Part shown: piece by piece, positions 1 through 5,546 of the stretch
Layout of the letters: each line of letters begins with the position of its first letter
Position numbering within the stretch: the first letter of the stretch is position 1
Origin: Thermoleophilia bacterium
Lineage (GTDB): Bacteria; Actinomycetota; Thermoleophilia; Gaiellales; Gaiellaceae
Length of the DNA: 6,680 bases
Direction of reading: 5' to 3'
NCBI GenBank assembly: GCA_025933895.1
Contig: JAICZB010000138.1
Span: 1 to 6,680, forward strand
Notes under the pieces: model-generated
Databases searched by the model: none
The model's input: only the letters and a program-made list of their open reading frames with translations
What the model was told of the DNA's origin: nothing
Translations under genes and position numbers: made by a program

Positions 1-336
1 CGCCTGCGGGCCGGTCAGCAGGAGCGCGAGGTCGGCGACGCGCTCCTCGACCAGCGCCTCGTGGCCGGGATCGGGAACCTCTGGCGCGCGGAGGCGCTCT
101 GGGACGCGCGTGTCTCGCCGTGGCGGCCGCTCGACGGCCTCGAGGACGAGGAGTTGCTGGCCGTGCTCGAGTCCGCTCACTCCCTGATGCGGACGGCGCT
201 CGACGGGAGGCGACCGTCGCGGCGCGTCTACCGCCGCGTGGGCAGGCTGTGTCCCCGCTGCGGCGGCACCGTCCGCTCTGCGCCGCAGGGCGAGCACGCG
301 CGCACCGCGTACTGGTGTCCGGAGTGCCAGAGGTAG
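1..336 (+). CDS. Fpg/Nei-family DNA glycosylase, C-terminal part (5' truncated by window)
   Basis: This is the last 111 residues of a base-excision-repair glycosylase/AP lyase that removes oxidised bases from DNA; the N-terminal catalytic part lies outside the window. The frame is open from base 1 and ends at TAG 334-336. Residues about 13-40 form the helix-two-turn-helix DNA-binding region, with the family signature LLDQRLVAGIGN followed by RAEALW and VSP. The extreme C-terminus is the family zinc finger: paired cysteines CPRC (codons at 250 and 259) and CPEC (codons at 316 and 325), separated by 18 residues, with the conserved Arg just before the second pair (ARTAYWCPEC). The segment QGEHARTAYWCPECQ fits the actinobacterial Nei/Nei2-like branch better than classical MutM, whose spacing is usually shorter. 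The substrate cannot be assigned without the N-terminus (Pro-Glu versus Met-Pro start). The 403-aa gene starts 35 bp downstream on the same strand and may be co-transcribed. Confidence 0.9.
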   Translation, partial: RLRAGQQEREVGDALLDQRLVAGIGNLWRAEALWDARVSPWRPLDGLEDEELLAVLESAHSLMRTALDGRRPSRRVYRRVGRLCPRCGGTVRSAPQGEHARTAYWCPECQR

Positions 337-357
337 GAGCGCGTCCACAGCCGTCGT

Positions 358-363
358 AGGAGA
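358..363 (+). promoter_or_regulatory. Ribosome binding site of the 403-aa gene
   Basis: AGGAGA lies 8 nt before the ATG at 372. It supports that start and shows that this gene uses a Shine-Dalgarno leader, unlike some of its leaderless-looking neighbours. Confidence 0.6.
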
Positions 364-371
364 CGGTTCGG

Positions 372-1583
372 ATGCGCGCGCCGCACCTCCACGACACGCT
401 CCGCCGCTTCTGCCTCGGCGCCTTCGCCGTCTTCACGCGGGAGCTCGAGGACGGCGTCAACCTCCCCTTCGCCTTCGAGGAGCATGGCTCGTACGGCCGG
501 CCGACGCTCTACGAGTACCGGCCGCTCGTGCGCGGCTTCGTCGAGGCGCGGGCCGAACGGCTCTTCGCGCGGGTCGACGTCCAGGACGCCGTCGCCGACC
601 TGCTGCGCGAGCCCGCGGCGCGCATCTTCGCCCACGCCCACGAGGGTGAGACCCGAGACGAGGCGCGCGCGGTCTACCGCAGCGTGCTCGTGCCGCTGCT
701 CGTCCGCACCGCCGAGGGCTGCGGCGGCTTCGACTGGGACGACACCGCCTTCGCCCGTGCGTACGAGGAGCTCGAGGGATCGCTCTACGGCGAGGGCCAC
801 TCGTACGGCGCGGTCGCTCCGCTGATCGGGCTCTCCGTCGGAACGCAGATCGAGCTCGGCGACGGGATCCGCGTGCGCGTCGCCGCCACCGGCGAGCTCT
901 CTGCGATGTGGCCGGAGGCCGCGGGGCTCCTGCCGCGGGCGTTCGGCCGCGAGCCGGACCGGATCTGCGTGCTCGAGCTCGAGCGGTCGCTGGCGACTGG
1001 GACGAACGAGGCACCGGACGCGCCCGGCGAGCTCGCGGATGCCGTGACTGCGATCCGGCTCGCCACCTCGGCGCCGGTCGCCGCCGGGCCGGTCCTGTTC
1101 GAGCGACTCGACTGGCGGCCGTACGGGATCCGTCCCGTGCTCCCGATCGCCGCGACGGCGCCTCCCGGCGAACCGACGCGGCTCGACCCGTTCCGGGCCT
1201 CGGTTGCGAGCGACGTGCGGCTCCGTCTGGCCGTCGCCGACGACGATCCGCGGCTCGGCGACGCCCTCGACCGCTGGGAGCTGGCGCTCTTCCAGTCGGA
1301 GCCGTTCCGCGGCGAGCAGCTCCGTCACGCGCTGGAAGCTGCGCTCGGCGAGGGCGACGGAGCGTGGGCCGCGGCGATGCGGGGGGCAGCGTTGCTGGGC
1401 GCGACGCCGCAGGAGCGCGGCGACCTCGCCGAGAAGCTGCGCGCGCCCGGCTGCGAGCTGCTGCGGCGGCTGCTCGTCGCGATCCTGCTACACGGCGACC
1501 GCCCGGGCCTCGTGCGCGGTCTCGACGAGGCGCTGCTCGGAGTCACGGGTGCGGTTGCAAGTCTCCAACAGCGCGCGAGCTAG
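372..1583 (+). CDS. Hypothetical protein, 403 aa, soluble
   Basis: I do not recognise the family. The start at 372 is supported by an AGGAGA ribosome binding site, and the frame runs to TAG 1581-1583. The protein has no signal peptide and no convincing membrane segment, and is rich in Leu, Ala, Arg and Glu, as expected of a cytosolic, largely helical protein. The N-terminal region (residues 1-140) has several aromatic/acidic stretches (FTRELEDGVNLPFAFEE, FDWDDTAFARAYEELEG). A beta-like segment follows at about 152-172 (IGLSVGTQIELGDGIRVRV), then a segment with LDWRPYGIRPVLPI at about 246-259. The C-terminal third (about 296-395) is helical (LDRWELALFQSEPFRGEQLRHALEAAL). There is no Walker motif, zinc-binding cluster or obvious catalytic triad. 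It sits 35 bp after the DNA glycosylase gene, so co-transcription is possible, but this does not establish a repair role. Codon use and GC content match the neighbours, so a real gene is likely. Confidence 0.8.
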   Translation: MRAPHLHDTLRRFCLGAFAVFTRELEDGVNLPFAFEEHGSYGRPTLYEYRPLVRGFVEARAERLFARVDVQDAVADLLREPAARIFAHAHEGETRDEARAVYRSVLVPLLVRTAEGCGGFDWDDTAFARAYEELEGSLYGEGHSYGAVAPLIGLSVGTQIELGDGIRVRVAATGELSAMWPEAAGLLPRAFGREPDRICVLELERSLATGTNEAPDAPGELADAVTAIRLATSAPVAAGPVLFERLDWRPYGIRPVLPIAATAPPGEPTRLDPFRASVASDVRLRLAVADDDPRLGDALDRWELALFQSEPFRGEQLRHALEAALGEGDGAWAAAMRGAALLGATPQERGDLAEKLRAPGCELLRRLLVAILLHGDRPGLVRGLDEALLGVTGAVASLQQRAS

Positions 1584-1612
1584 CTGCAACAGACTTGTCA
1601 CGCATCGCCGCC

Positions 1613-1618
1613 TACCCT
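1613..1618 (+). promoter_or_regulatory. Candidate -10 box for leaderless transcription of the 91-aa gene
   Basis: TACCCT matches the actinobacterial TANNNT consensus and ends 6 nt before the ATG at 1625, which would place transcription start at or next to the A of the start codon. No Shine-Dalgarno-like sequence precedes this ATG, in keeping with a leaderless message. TTGTCA at 1595-1600 resembles a -35 box, but the 12-nt spacing is too short for a standard sigma-70 promoter. Confidence 0.4.
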
Positions 1619-1624
1619 CGGGAC

Positions 1625-1900
1625 ATGGAGGAGGCGCGCGCGGTGCTGGCCCGGCTGGAGCGGATCGAGACGCTCGAGCGCGAGGGAGCCGCTGTGCCGT
1701 CGCTCCTCGCCGAGCTCCGCGAGCTCGTGAGCGAGGCGAGCGAGTGGGCCGAGCGCGAGCGCGATCCACGGGCGCGTGAGGCAGCCGTGGCCCTCGCCGA
1801 GGCGGAACGAGCTGCCGACGCCGGCCCGCAGCCCGTTCGCTTACGCGGCTCTCACGAGACGTTGCTACCTTCCGCGCCTGCGGCCGCCCCTTTCGAGTGA
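1625..1900 (+). CDS. Small helical hypothetical protein, 91 aa
   Basis: The open frame extends far upstream of 1625, but only because it shadows the preceding gene. I place the start at ATG 1625, just after the candidate -10 box and after the stop of the 403-aa gene (41-bp gap). The first 65 residues are almost pure amphipathic helix rich in Glu, Ala, Arg and Leu (RAVLARLERIETLEREG, LLAELRELVSEASEWAERE), likely coiled-coil or a helical hairpin. The last 25 residues are Pro/Ala-rich and probably disordered. There are no cysteines, no membrane segment and no signal peptide. Function is unknown; a structural or adaptor-type role is only a guess. The end of the gene (about 1860-1900) also contains the candidate promoter for the next gene, so the low-complexity tail may be constrained as DNA rather than protein. 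Existence as a gene is likely but not certain given its size and composition. Confidence 0.6.
   Translation: MEEARAVLARLERIETLEREGAAVPSLLAELRELVSEASEWAERERDPRAREAAVALAEAERAADAGPQPVRLRGSHETLLPSAPAAAPFE
1863..1871 (+). promoter_or_regulatory. Candidate extended -10 promoter for the UPF0104-like gene
   Basis: TGCTACCTT combines an extended -10 TGN with a TANNNT hexamer (1866-1871), inside the 3' end of the 91-aa gene. The predicted transcription start is near 1878, upstream of both candidate starts of the membrane protein (GTG 1897 and ATG 1948). I see no good -35 at 16-18 nt; TTACGC at 1841 is 19 nt away. Confidence 0.35.
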
Positions 1901-1928
1901 CTCAGCTTCGTAATCGCTACGCCGATAG

Positions 1929-1947
1929 CACCGCTGTAACTGCGGTG
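1929..1947 (+). repeat. Inverted repeat abutting the ATG of the UPF0104-like gene
   Basis: CACCGC (1929-1934) and GCGGTG (1942-1947) form a perfect 6-bp stem around the 7-nt loop TGTAACT, ending exactly before ATG 1948. It could be an mRNA hairpin limiting ribosome access, a small operator, or chance in GC-rich DNA. If translation starts at GTG 1897 instead, it lies within coding sequence. Confidence 0.4.
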
Positions 1948-2913
1948 ATGCGGCTTCTCTCCAATCGGAAGATTCAGCTGGTCCTGAACGGCGGCTTCGG
2001 GCTCGTCCTGCTCGCCGTCGCGTTCGTCAGCGTCCGCCACTTCGTCGGCAAGGGCTGGCCGATCCATCACGCCGATCCGGTGCTCGTGTCCGGCTCGGCT
2101 CTCCTCTTCCTCGCCGCCTATGCCTTCAAGGCGTGGGGCTGGCAGCGGCTCTTCCACGCGAGCGAGCGGCCGACCGCGGATGCGCTGGCCTTCGCCGGCG
2201 GCGCTGCGTGCGTGGGCGGGATCGCGTTGCCGGGCCGCCTCGACGACGCGATCCGGATCGCAATCGTCAAGCGCTATCCCGGGACGAAGACCGGAATCGG
2301 CACGCTCGGCCTGAGCCTGATCATCCTCGGAATGCTCGACAACGCCGCCCTCACGCCGCTCGCGTCGGTGGCCGCCGCCGGCTCGCACCACTGGACGACG
2401 CGTGCCGGCTTCGCCGTCGTCGCCGCCGCCGGGATCGCCGCGGCTGCGGTCGTCGCCTTCCTGCCGCGCATCGCTCGCTGGCGGTTCGTGGCACGCTGGC
2501 GGTTCGGCCGCTGGGTTGCCGAGCACACGCATTGCACGAAGGAGGCGTGGGCCGCTTGGCTGCTCATCTCGGTCTCGTGGAGCCTCCGGGGCCTCGCCGT
2601 CTTCCTGCTCCTCAACGCACTCTCGATGCCGGGCTCGTACGTGCTCGCGCTCGCGTTCCTCGTCGCGTCGGCGGCGTCGGCAGCGTTGCCGATCGCCCCG
2701 GCCGGTGCAGCGACGCAGGCGGGCGCGGGTGCCGCGATCCTCGCGCTCAGCGGCGTCGGCACGGCCAATGCGGTCGCCTTCTCGATCGCCGCGCAGGCGC
2801 TCGTCATCGTGACCGGCGCTGCGGTGATGCTCCTCATCGCGGCCTGGCTGCTCGCCCTCCGCGTCCGCCCGCGCTTCTTCCCGCGAGCGGCGGCCGCGGC
2901 CGAGATGCCTTAG
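1948..2913 (+). CDS. UPF0104 / LPG-synthase-like integral membrane protein (flippase-like domain)
   Basis: This is a 321-aa multi-pass membrane protein of the lysylphosphatidylglycerol-synthase transmembrane domain superfamily (UPF0104). Members include the flippase half of MprF and many uncharacterised, proposed lipid or glycolipid transporters. About seven to eight hydrophobic segments are visible (near residues 11-33, 46-66, 79-95, 116-140, 153-173, 203-225, 231-250 and 265-305). Family marks are the LPGR-x-x-x-A-I-R motif at about 94-103, where the usual PGR-x-GE-x-x-R is replaced by PGRLDDAIR, and the late PAGAATQAGAGAAILALSGV segment (251-270), matching the family's Pro/Gly-rich loop before a helix. 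A basic, Trp-rich segment at 176-189 contains ARWRF twice. The N-terminus MRLLSNRKIQ followed by a helix favours ATG 1948. GTG 1897, overlapping the previous stop, would add 17 residues and cannot be excluded. The substrate is unknown, and no soluble LPG synthase domain is attached. Confidence 0.8.
   Translation: MRLLSNRKIQLVLNGGFGLVLLAVAFVSVRHFVGKGWPIHHADPVLVSGSALLFLAAYAFKAWGWQRLFHASERPTADALAFAGGAACVGGIALPGRLDDAIRIAIVKRYPGTKTGIGTLGLSLIILGMLDNAALTPLASVAAAGSHHWTTRAGFAVVAAAGIAAAAVVAFLPRIARWRFVARWRFGRWVAEHTHCTKEAWAAWLLISVSWSLRGLAVFLLLNALSMPGSYVLALAFLVASAASAALPIAPAGAATQAGAGAAILALSGVGTANAVAFSIAAQALVIVTGAAVMLLIAAWLLALRVRPRFFPRAAAAAEMP
2476..2506 (+). repeat. In-frame direct repeat of 13 bp at an 18-bp period
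   Basis: CGCTGGCGGTTCG occurs at 2476-2488 and again at 2494-2506, exactly six codons apart. It encodes the doubled ARWRF in the loop of the UPF0104-like protein, in keeping with a small internal duplication. A third, partial echo (CGCTGG, encoding RW) follows near 2509. Confidence 0.6.
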
Positions 2914-2980
2914 AACTCGTTTCGGAATGACCACGCGCTGACCGGGTGCGATGGTCGAGTGCGAGTCAAGGACGCAGGAA

Positions 2981-3005
2981 GCGTGAATAGCAGCGCTATT
3001 CGCGC
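2981..3005. terminator. Candidate bidirectional terminator hairpin between convergent genes
   Basis: GCGTGAATAGC (2981-2991) pairs with GCTATTCGCGC (2995-3005) across an AGC loop, an 11-bp stem with a single T/G non-Watson-Crick position that can wobble in the + strand RNA. It lies in the 138-bp gap between two gene ends facing each other, where a shared terminator is expected. There is no U-run on either side, so it is not a classical intrinsic terminator; U-less hairpin terminators are often proposed in high-GC actinobacteria. Nothing else is recognisable in 2914-3051. Confidence 0.5.
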
Positions 3006-3051
3006 CGACCAGCGAGGCCGGTCAATCCGTGCTTCATTTCGATGCGAGTTC

Positions 3052-4659
3052 TTAGCCGGCTTCGGGCGCGACCGCCGGCCCGCTCGCGACGAAGTCCTGC
3101 CGCCGCACGAGGGCGAAAGCGAGGATCGCGCCCGCGAAGAGCACGAACGCGGCGACGAAGAGGATCGAGTTGAGGCCGCCGATGAATGCCGAGCGGGCAA
3201 GCCCTGTCGCCGCATGAACATCCAAGCCGGGCACGGGCGGAGGTCGCAGATTTCCCGACGCCACTCCTTGAGCCCAGATGTGCTGCCAGTTTGGGACCCC
3301 GCCCGCAACTGTCCCGGGCTTGTCGAACGGTTGCGAGAGATGCGAGGCGATCCGGCCCTGGAAGATCGCACCGAGCGCGGCGATTCCTGTCGCGATCCCG
3401 ACCTGGCGGAACGTGTTGTTGATCCCCGAGGCCATCCCCGCGCGGCGTGGTTCCACGACGCTCACGGCGGTCGATGCGAGCGGCGCGTTGACGAGGCCGA
3501 TGCCGATCCCGCCGACGACGAAGCCGGCGAGCAGCGTCAGCCAGGTCGAGTGGAGCGAGATCCCCCACATCAGGAGCAGCGCCGCGCCTACGAGCCCGAG
3601 GCCGACGCTCAGGAGGATCCGGATCGGGACACGGGCCGAGAGCCGGCCCGCGATCGGCGCGACCACGAACGAGACCAGGGAGAGCGGCAGGAAGCGGATG
3701 CCGGCGCCCATCGGCGAGTAGCCGAGCACGTCCTGGAGGTAGAGAGCCAGATACAGGAACTGGGCGAACATCCCGGAGGACATCGCGAAGGCCGTGATCT
3801 GCGCGCCGGTGAACGTCGGCACCCTGAAGAGGCGGATGTCGAACATCGGCGCCCGCTGGCGGAGCTCGATGACGGCGAAGGCGACGAGCAGGACGGCTGC
3901 GGCGGCGAAGAGGCCGACGATGCGGCCGCTCGACCAGCCCCAGTCGGTGCCGCGGAACAGGCCGAGCACGAGCGCGAACAGCCCGGCCGTGAGCGTCACG
4001 AGGCCGGGCAGGTCGAAGCCGCCGTGCGTCTCGTCCCGCGACTCGTTGAGCGCGCGGAGGCCGGCCGTGACGCACGCGATCCCGATCGGGATGTTGACGA
4101 AGAAGATCCAGCGCCAACCGACGTAGGTCGTCAACGCTCCGCCGACGAGAGGGCCGATCGCGACCGCCATCCCGACCGTTGCGCCCCAGATGCCGAAGGC
4201 GGTGCCGCGCTCGCGGCCGTGGAACTCCTGGGAGATGATCGCGAGCGAGACCGCGAACATGCCGGCGCCGCCGATTCCCTGCGCGCCGCGCGCGATGATC
4301 AGCCAGAGCGGGGAGGTCGCCGCGCCGCAGAGCGTGGACGCGAGGGTGAAGAGCGCGATGGACACGAGGAAGACGCGCTTGCGGCCGAGCAGGTCGCCGA
4401 GCGATCCGGCGTTGAGCATCGTCGCCGCAAGCGTGAGCGCATAGGCGTCCACGACCCACTGCAGGTCGGTGAACGAGGTATGCAGCTCCTTCTCGATGTT
4501 CGGCAGCGCGACGTTGACTACCGTGATGTCGAGGAGCAGCATGAACACCGCAACGCACACCACGGCGAGGACGCGCCACTTCCGCTCAAATCCCCGCTGC
4601 GGCGACGGCCGAGCCGCCGCCTCCGCTCCAGGGGGTGCTCCGTCGAGCCTACGCACCAT
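3052..4659 (-). CDS. DHA2-family (EmrB/QacA) 14-TM MFS drug exporter
   Basis: This 535-aa inner-membrane proton-coupled exporter belongs to the major facilitator superfamily, drug:H+ antiporter-2 group. Numbering from ATG 4659, a soluble N-terminus of about 28 residues is followed by the first helix with the DHA2 signature LDITVVNVALPNI (43-55). Motif A, GSLGDLLGRKRV, lies at 85-96. The antiporter motif C region, GPLVGGALTTYVGWRWIFFVN, starts at about 169. About fourteen hydrophobic segments follow, with the typical GMASGINNTFRQVG segment late in the protein. Length fits the family. A periplasmic-type loop near the C-terminal end (about 440-490) is Pro/Gly-rich. I chose ATG 4659 because a TANNNT box lies 7 nt upstream; TTG 4668 would add three residues. 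The substrate cannot be told from sequence. No TetR/MarR-type regulator is visible next to it; it is divergent from parA and convergent with the UPF0104-like gene. Confidence 0.9.
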   Translation of the reverse strand: MVRRLDGAPPGAEAAARPSPQRGFERKWRVLAVVCVAVFMLLLDITVVNVALPNIEKELHTSFTDLQWVVDAYALTLAATMLNAGSLGDLLGRKRVFLVSIALFTLASTLCGAATSPLWLIIARGAQGIGGAGMFAVSLAIISQEFHGRERGTAFGIWGATVGMAVAIGPLVGGALTTYVGWRWIFFVNIPIGIACVTAGLRALNESRDETHGGFDLPGLVTLTAGLFALVLGLFRGTDWGWSSGRIVGLFAAAAVLLVAFAVIELRQRAPMFDIRLFRVPTFTGAQITAFAMSSGMFAQFLYLALYLQDVLGYSPMGAGIRFLPLSLVSFVVAPIAGRLSARVPIRILLSVGLGLVGAALLLMWGISLHSTWLTLLAGFVVGGIGIGLVNAPLASTAVSVVEPRRAGMASGINNTFRQVGIATGIAALGAIFQGRIASHLSQPFDKPGTVAGGVPNWQHIWAQGVASGNLRPPPVPGLDVHAATGLARSAFIGGLNSILFVAAFVLFAGAILAFALVRRQDFVASGPAVAPEAG

Positions 4660-4666
4660 GTCGAGC

Positions 4667-4672
4667 AACCTA
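4667..4672 (-). promoter_or_regulatory. Candidate -10 box for leaderless MFS transcript
   Basis: On the minus strand, TAGGTT (complement of 4667-4672) is followed by 7 nt and then ATG at 4659, the spacing expected for a leaderless actinobacterial message. There is no Shine-Dalgarno sequence between. The -35 region is weak. It shares the 116-bp divergent gap with the parA promoter. Confidence 0.4.
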
Positions 4673-4739
4673 GACGAGAAGGAGTCGACTACGGCGCTGC
4701 GAAAGGTCAGCAGGGATGGCGCTCACGCGGTTACTGTCG

Positions 4740-4757
4740 CGTCCGCTCGCGCGGACG
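4740..4757 (+). repeat. Perfect palindromic inverted repeat upstream of parA
   Basis: CGTCCGC (4740-4746) and GCGGACG (4751-4757) flank the four bases TCGC, 18 bp before the parA ATG. It may be an operator or a 5'-leader hairpin. TACTGT at 4732-4737 fits a -10 box, in which case transcription would start within the left arm and the hairpin would sit near the mRNA 5' end. It does not resemble the canonical parS palindrome. Confidence 0.45.
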
Positions 4758-4775
4758 GCGGATAGCGGTCCGGCC

Positions 4776-5546
4776 ATGGCTCGGGTAATCGCCTTCGCCA
4801 ACCAGAAGGGCGGCGTCGCGAAGACGACGACGACGCTCAACCTCGGCGTGGCGCTCGCCGAGCAGGGAATGCGCGTGCTCGCCGTCGACCTCGACCCCCA
4901 GGGCAACCTGACGATGTCGCAGGGCTGGAACCCCGACGAGATCGACCGCTCGATGTTCGACGTCCTCGTCCACCGGCTGCCGATCACCGAGATCGTCCGA
5001 GCCAACGAGCTCGACGTCGCCGTCTCCTCCATCGACCTCGCCGGCGCCGAGCTCGCCCTCGCCTCGATGATCGGACGCGAGCGCGCGCTCGAGAAGGCGC
5101 TCATGCCGGTGCGCGAGAGCTACGACTACGTCCTCATCGACACGCCGCCGTCGCTCGGCCTGCTGACGATCAACGCGCTCGTCGCGGCCGACGGCGTGAT
5201 CGTCCCCGTCCAGTGCGAGTACCTCTCGCTGCGCGGGCTCGTCCAGCTCGAGAACACGCTGTCGATGATCCGCGAGAACCTCAACCCGAACGTCGCGATC
5301 CAGGGCATCCTCGCGACGATGTTCGACCGCCGGCTCCTCCACTCGCGCGAAGCCGTCGAGATCCTGAAGGAGAACTTCGGCGATCTCGTCCTCAACACGA
5401 AGATCCGCAAGACGGTGCGCTACGCCGAGGCGCCGGTAAAGGGACAGTCGATCATGAAGTACGACCCGAGCGGCGAGGCCGCGTCCATGTACCGTGACCT
5501 GGCGAAGGAGGTGCTCGATGGCGCGTCGGCGCGCCAGCATGCGTGA
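4776..5546 (+). CDS. parA: ParA/Soj-family chromosome-partitioning-type ATPase
   Basis: This 256-aa P-loop ATPase of the ParA/MinD superfamily is expected to dimerise with ATP and bind nucleoid DNA nonspecifically. The deviant Walker A KGGVAKTT is at 11-18 (signature Lys11, P-loop Lys16; Ala15 replaces the common Gly). The A' motif VDLDPQGN is at 37-44 (Asp40) and Walker B YVLIDTPPSLG at 118-128 (Asp122). The C-terminal TKIRKTVRYAEAPVKGQSI (208-226) matches the Soj basic region linked to DNA binding. The length fits chromosomal Soj. I chose ATG 4776 because the conserved MARVIAFANQKGG begins there. ATG 4716, in the same frame, would add 20 unconserved residues, though an AAAGG lies 9 nt before it. 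There is no MinD-type C-terminal amphipathic helix. No parB follows; instead ftsZ overlaps its last 29 bp, suggesting a role tied to cell division or a non-ParB partner. A MipZ-like role is possible, but the sequence reads as Soj. Confidence 0.92.
   Translation: MARVIAFANQKGGVAKTTTTLNLGVALAEQGMRVLAVDLDPQGNLTMSQGWNPDEIDRSMFDVLVHRLPITEIVRANELDVAVSSIDLAGAELALASMIGRERALEKALMPVRESYDYVLIDTPPSLGLLTINALVAADGVIVPVQCEYLSLRGLVQLENTLSMIRENLNPNVAIQGILATMFDRRLLHSREAVEILKENFGDLVLNTKIRKTVRYAEAPVKGQSIMKYDPSGEAASMYRDLAKEVLDGASARQHA
5505..5511 (+). promoter_or_regulatory. Strong Shine-Dalgarno for ftsZ within parA
   Basis: AAGGAGG lies 6 nt before the ATG at 5518, inside the last codons of parA. It is the best ribosome binding site in the window. 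It decides the start in favour of 5518 over the in-frame ATG 5539 and points to translational coupling. Confidence 0.75.

Noticed and set aside
228..1328. 366-codon open frame on the - strand opposite the 403-aa gene
   Set aside because: Low-complexity Arg/Glu/Pro-rich translation. The + strand frame has a good ribosome binding site, balanced composition and a fitting operon position.
1554..1597. GTTGCA...TGCAAC inverted repeat as a terminator after the 403-aa gene
   Set aside because: The stem is only 6 bp with a 25-nt loop and no T-run; too weak to call.
908..1624. Upstream extension of the 91-aa gene's frame
   Set aside because: It overlaps the 403-aa gene out of frame with Arg/Ala-rich shadow translation; only the part from ATG 1625 is plausible.
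1852..2934. 360-codon open frame on the - strand opposite the UPF0104-like gene
   Set aside because: Composition is a shadow of the hydrophobic membrane gene on the other strand; no recognisable domain.
4740..4757. Palindrome as a parS centromere site
   Set aside because: It has none of the GTTTCAC/GTGAAAC core of bacterial parS, and no such core was seen elsewhere in the window.
4716..4775. Alternative upstream ATG start for parA
   Set aside because: The added 20 residues are not typical of ParA, whose conserved N-terminus begins at 4776, although a weak ribosome binding site precedes 4716.
2959..4788. 609-codon open frame on the + strand opposite the MFS gene
   Set aside because: It is antisense to a clearly recognisable 14-TM exporter, and its translation is Arg/Asp/Glu/Gly/Pro-rich with no family features, as expected of a GC-rich shadow frame.
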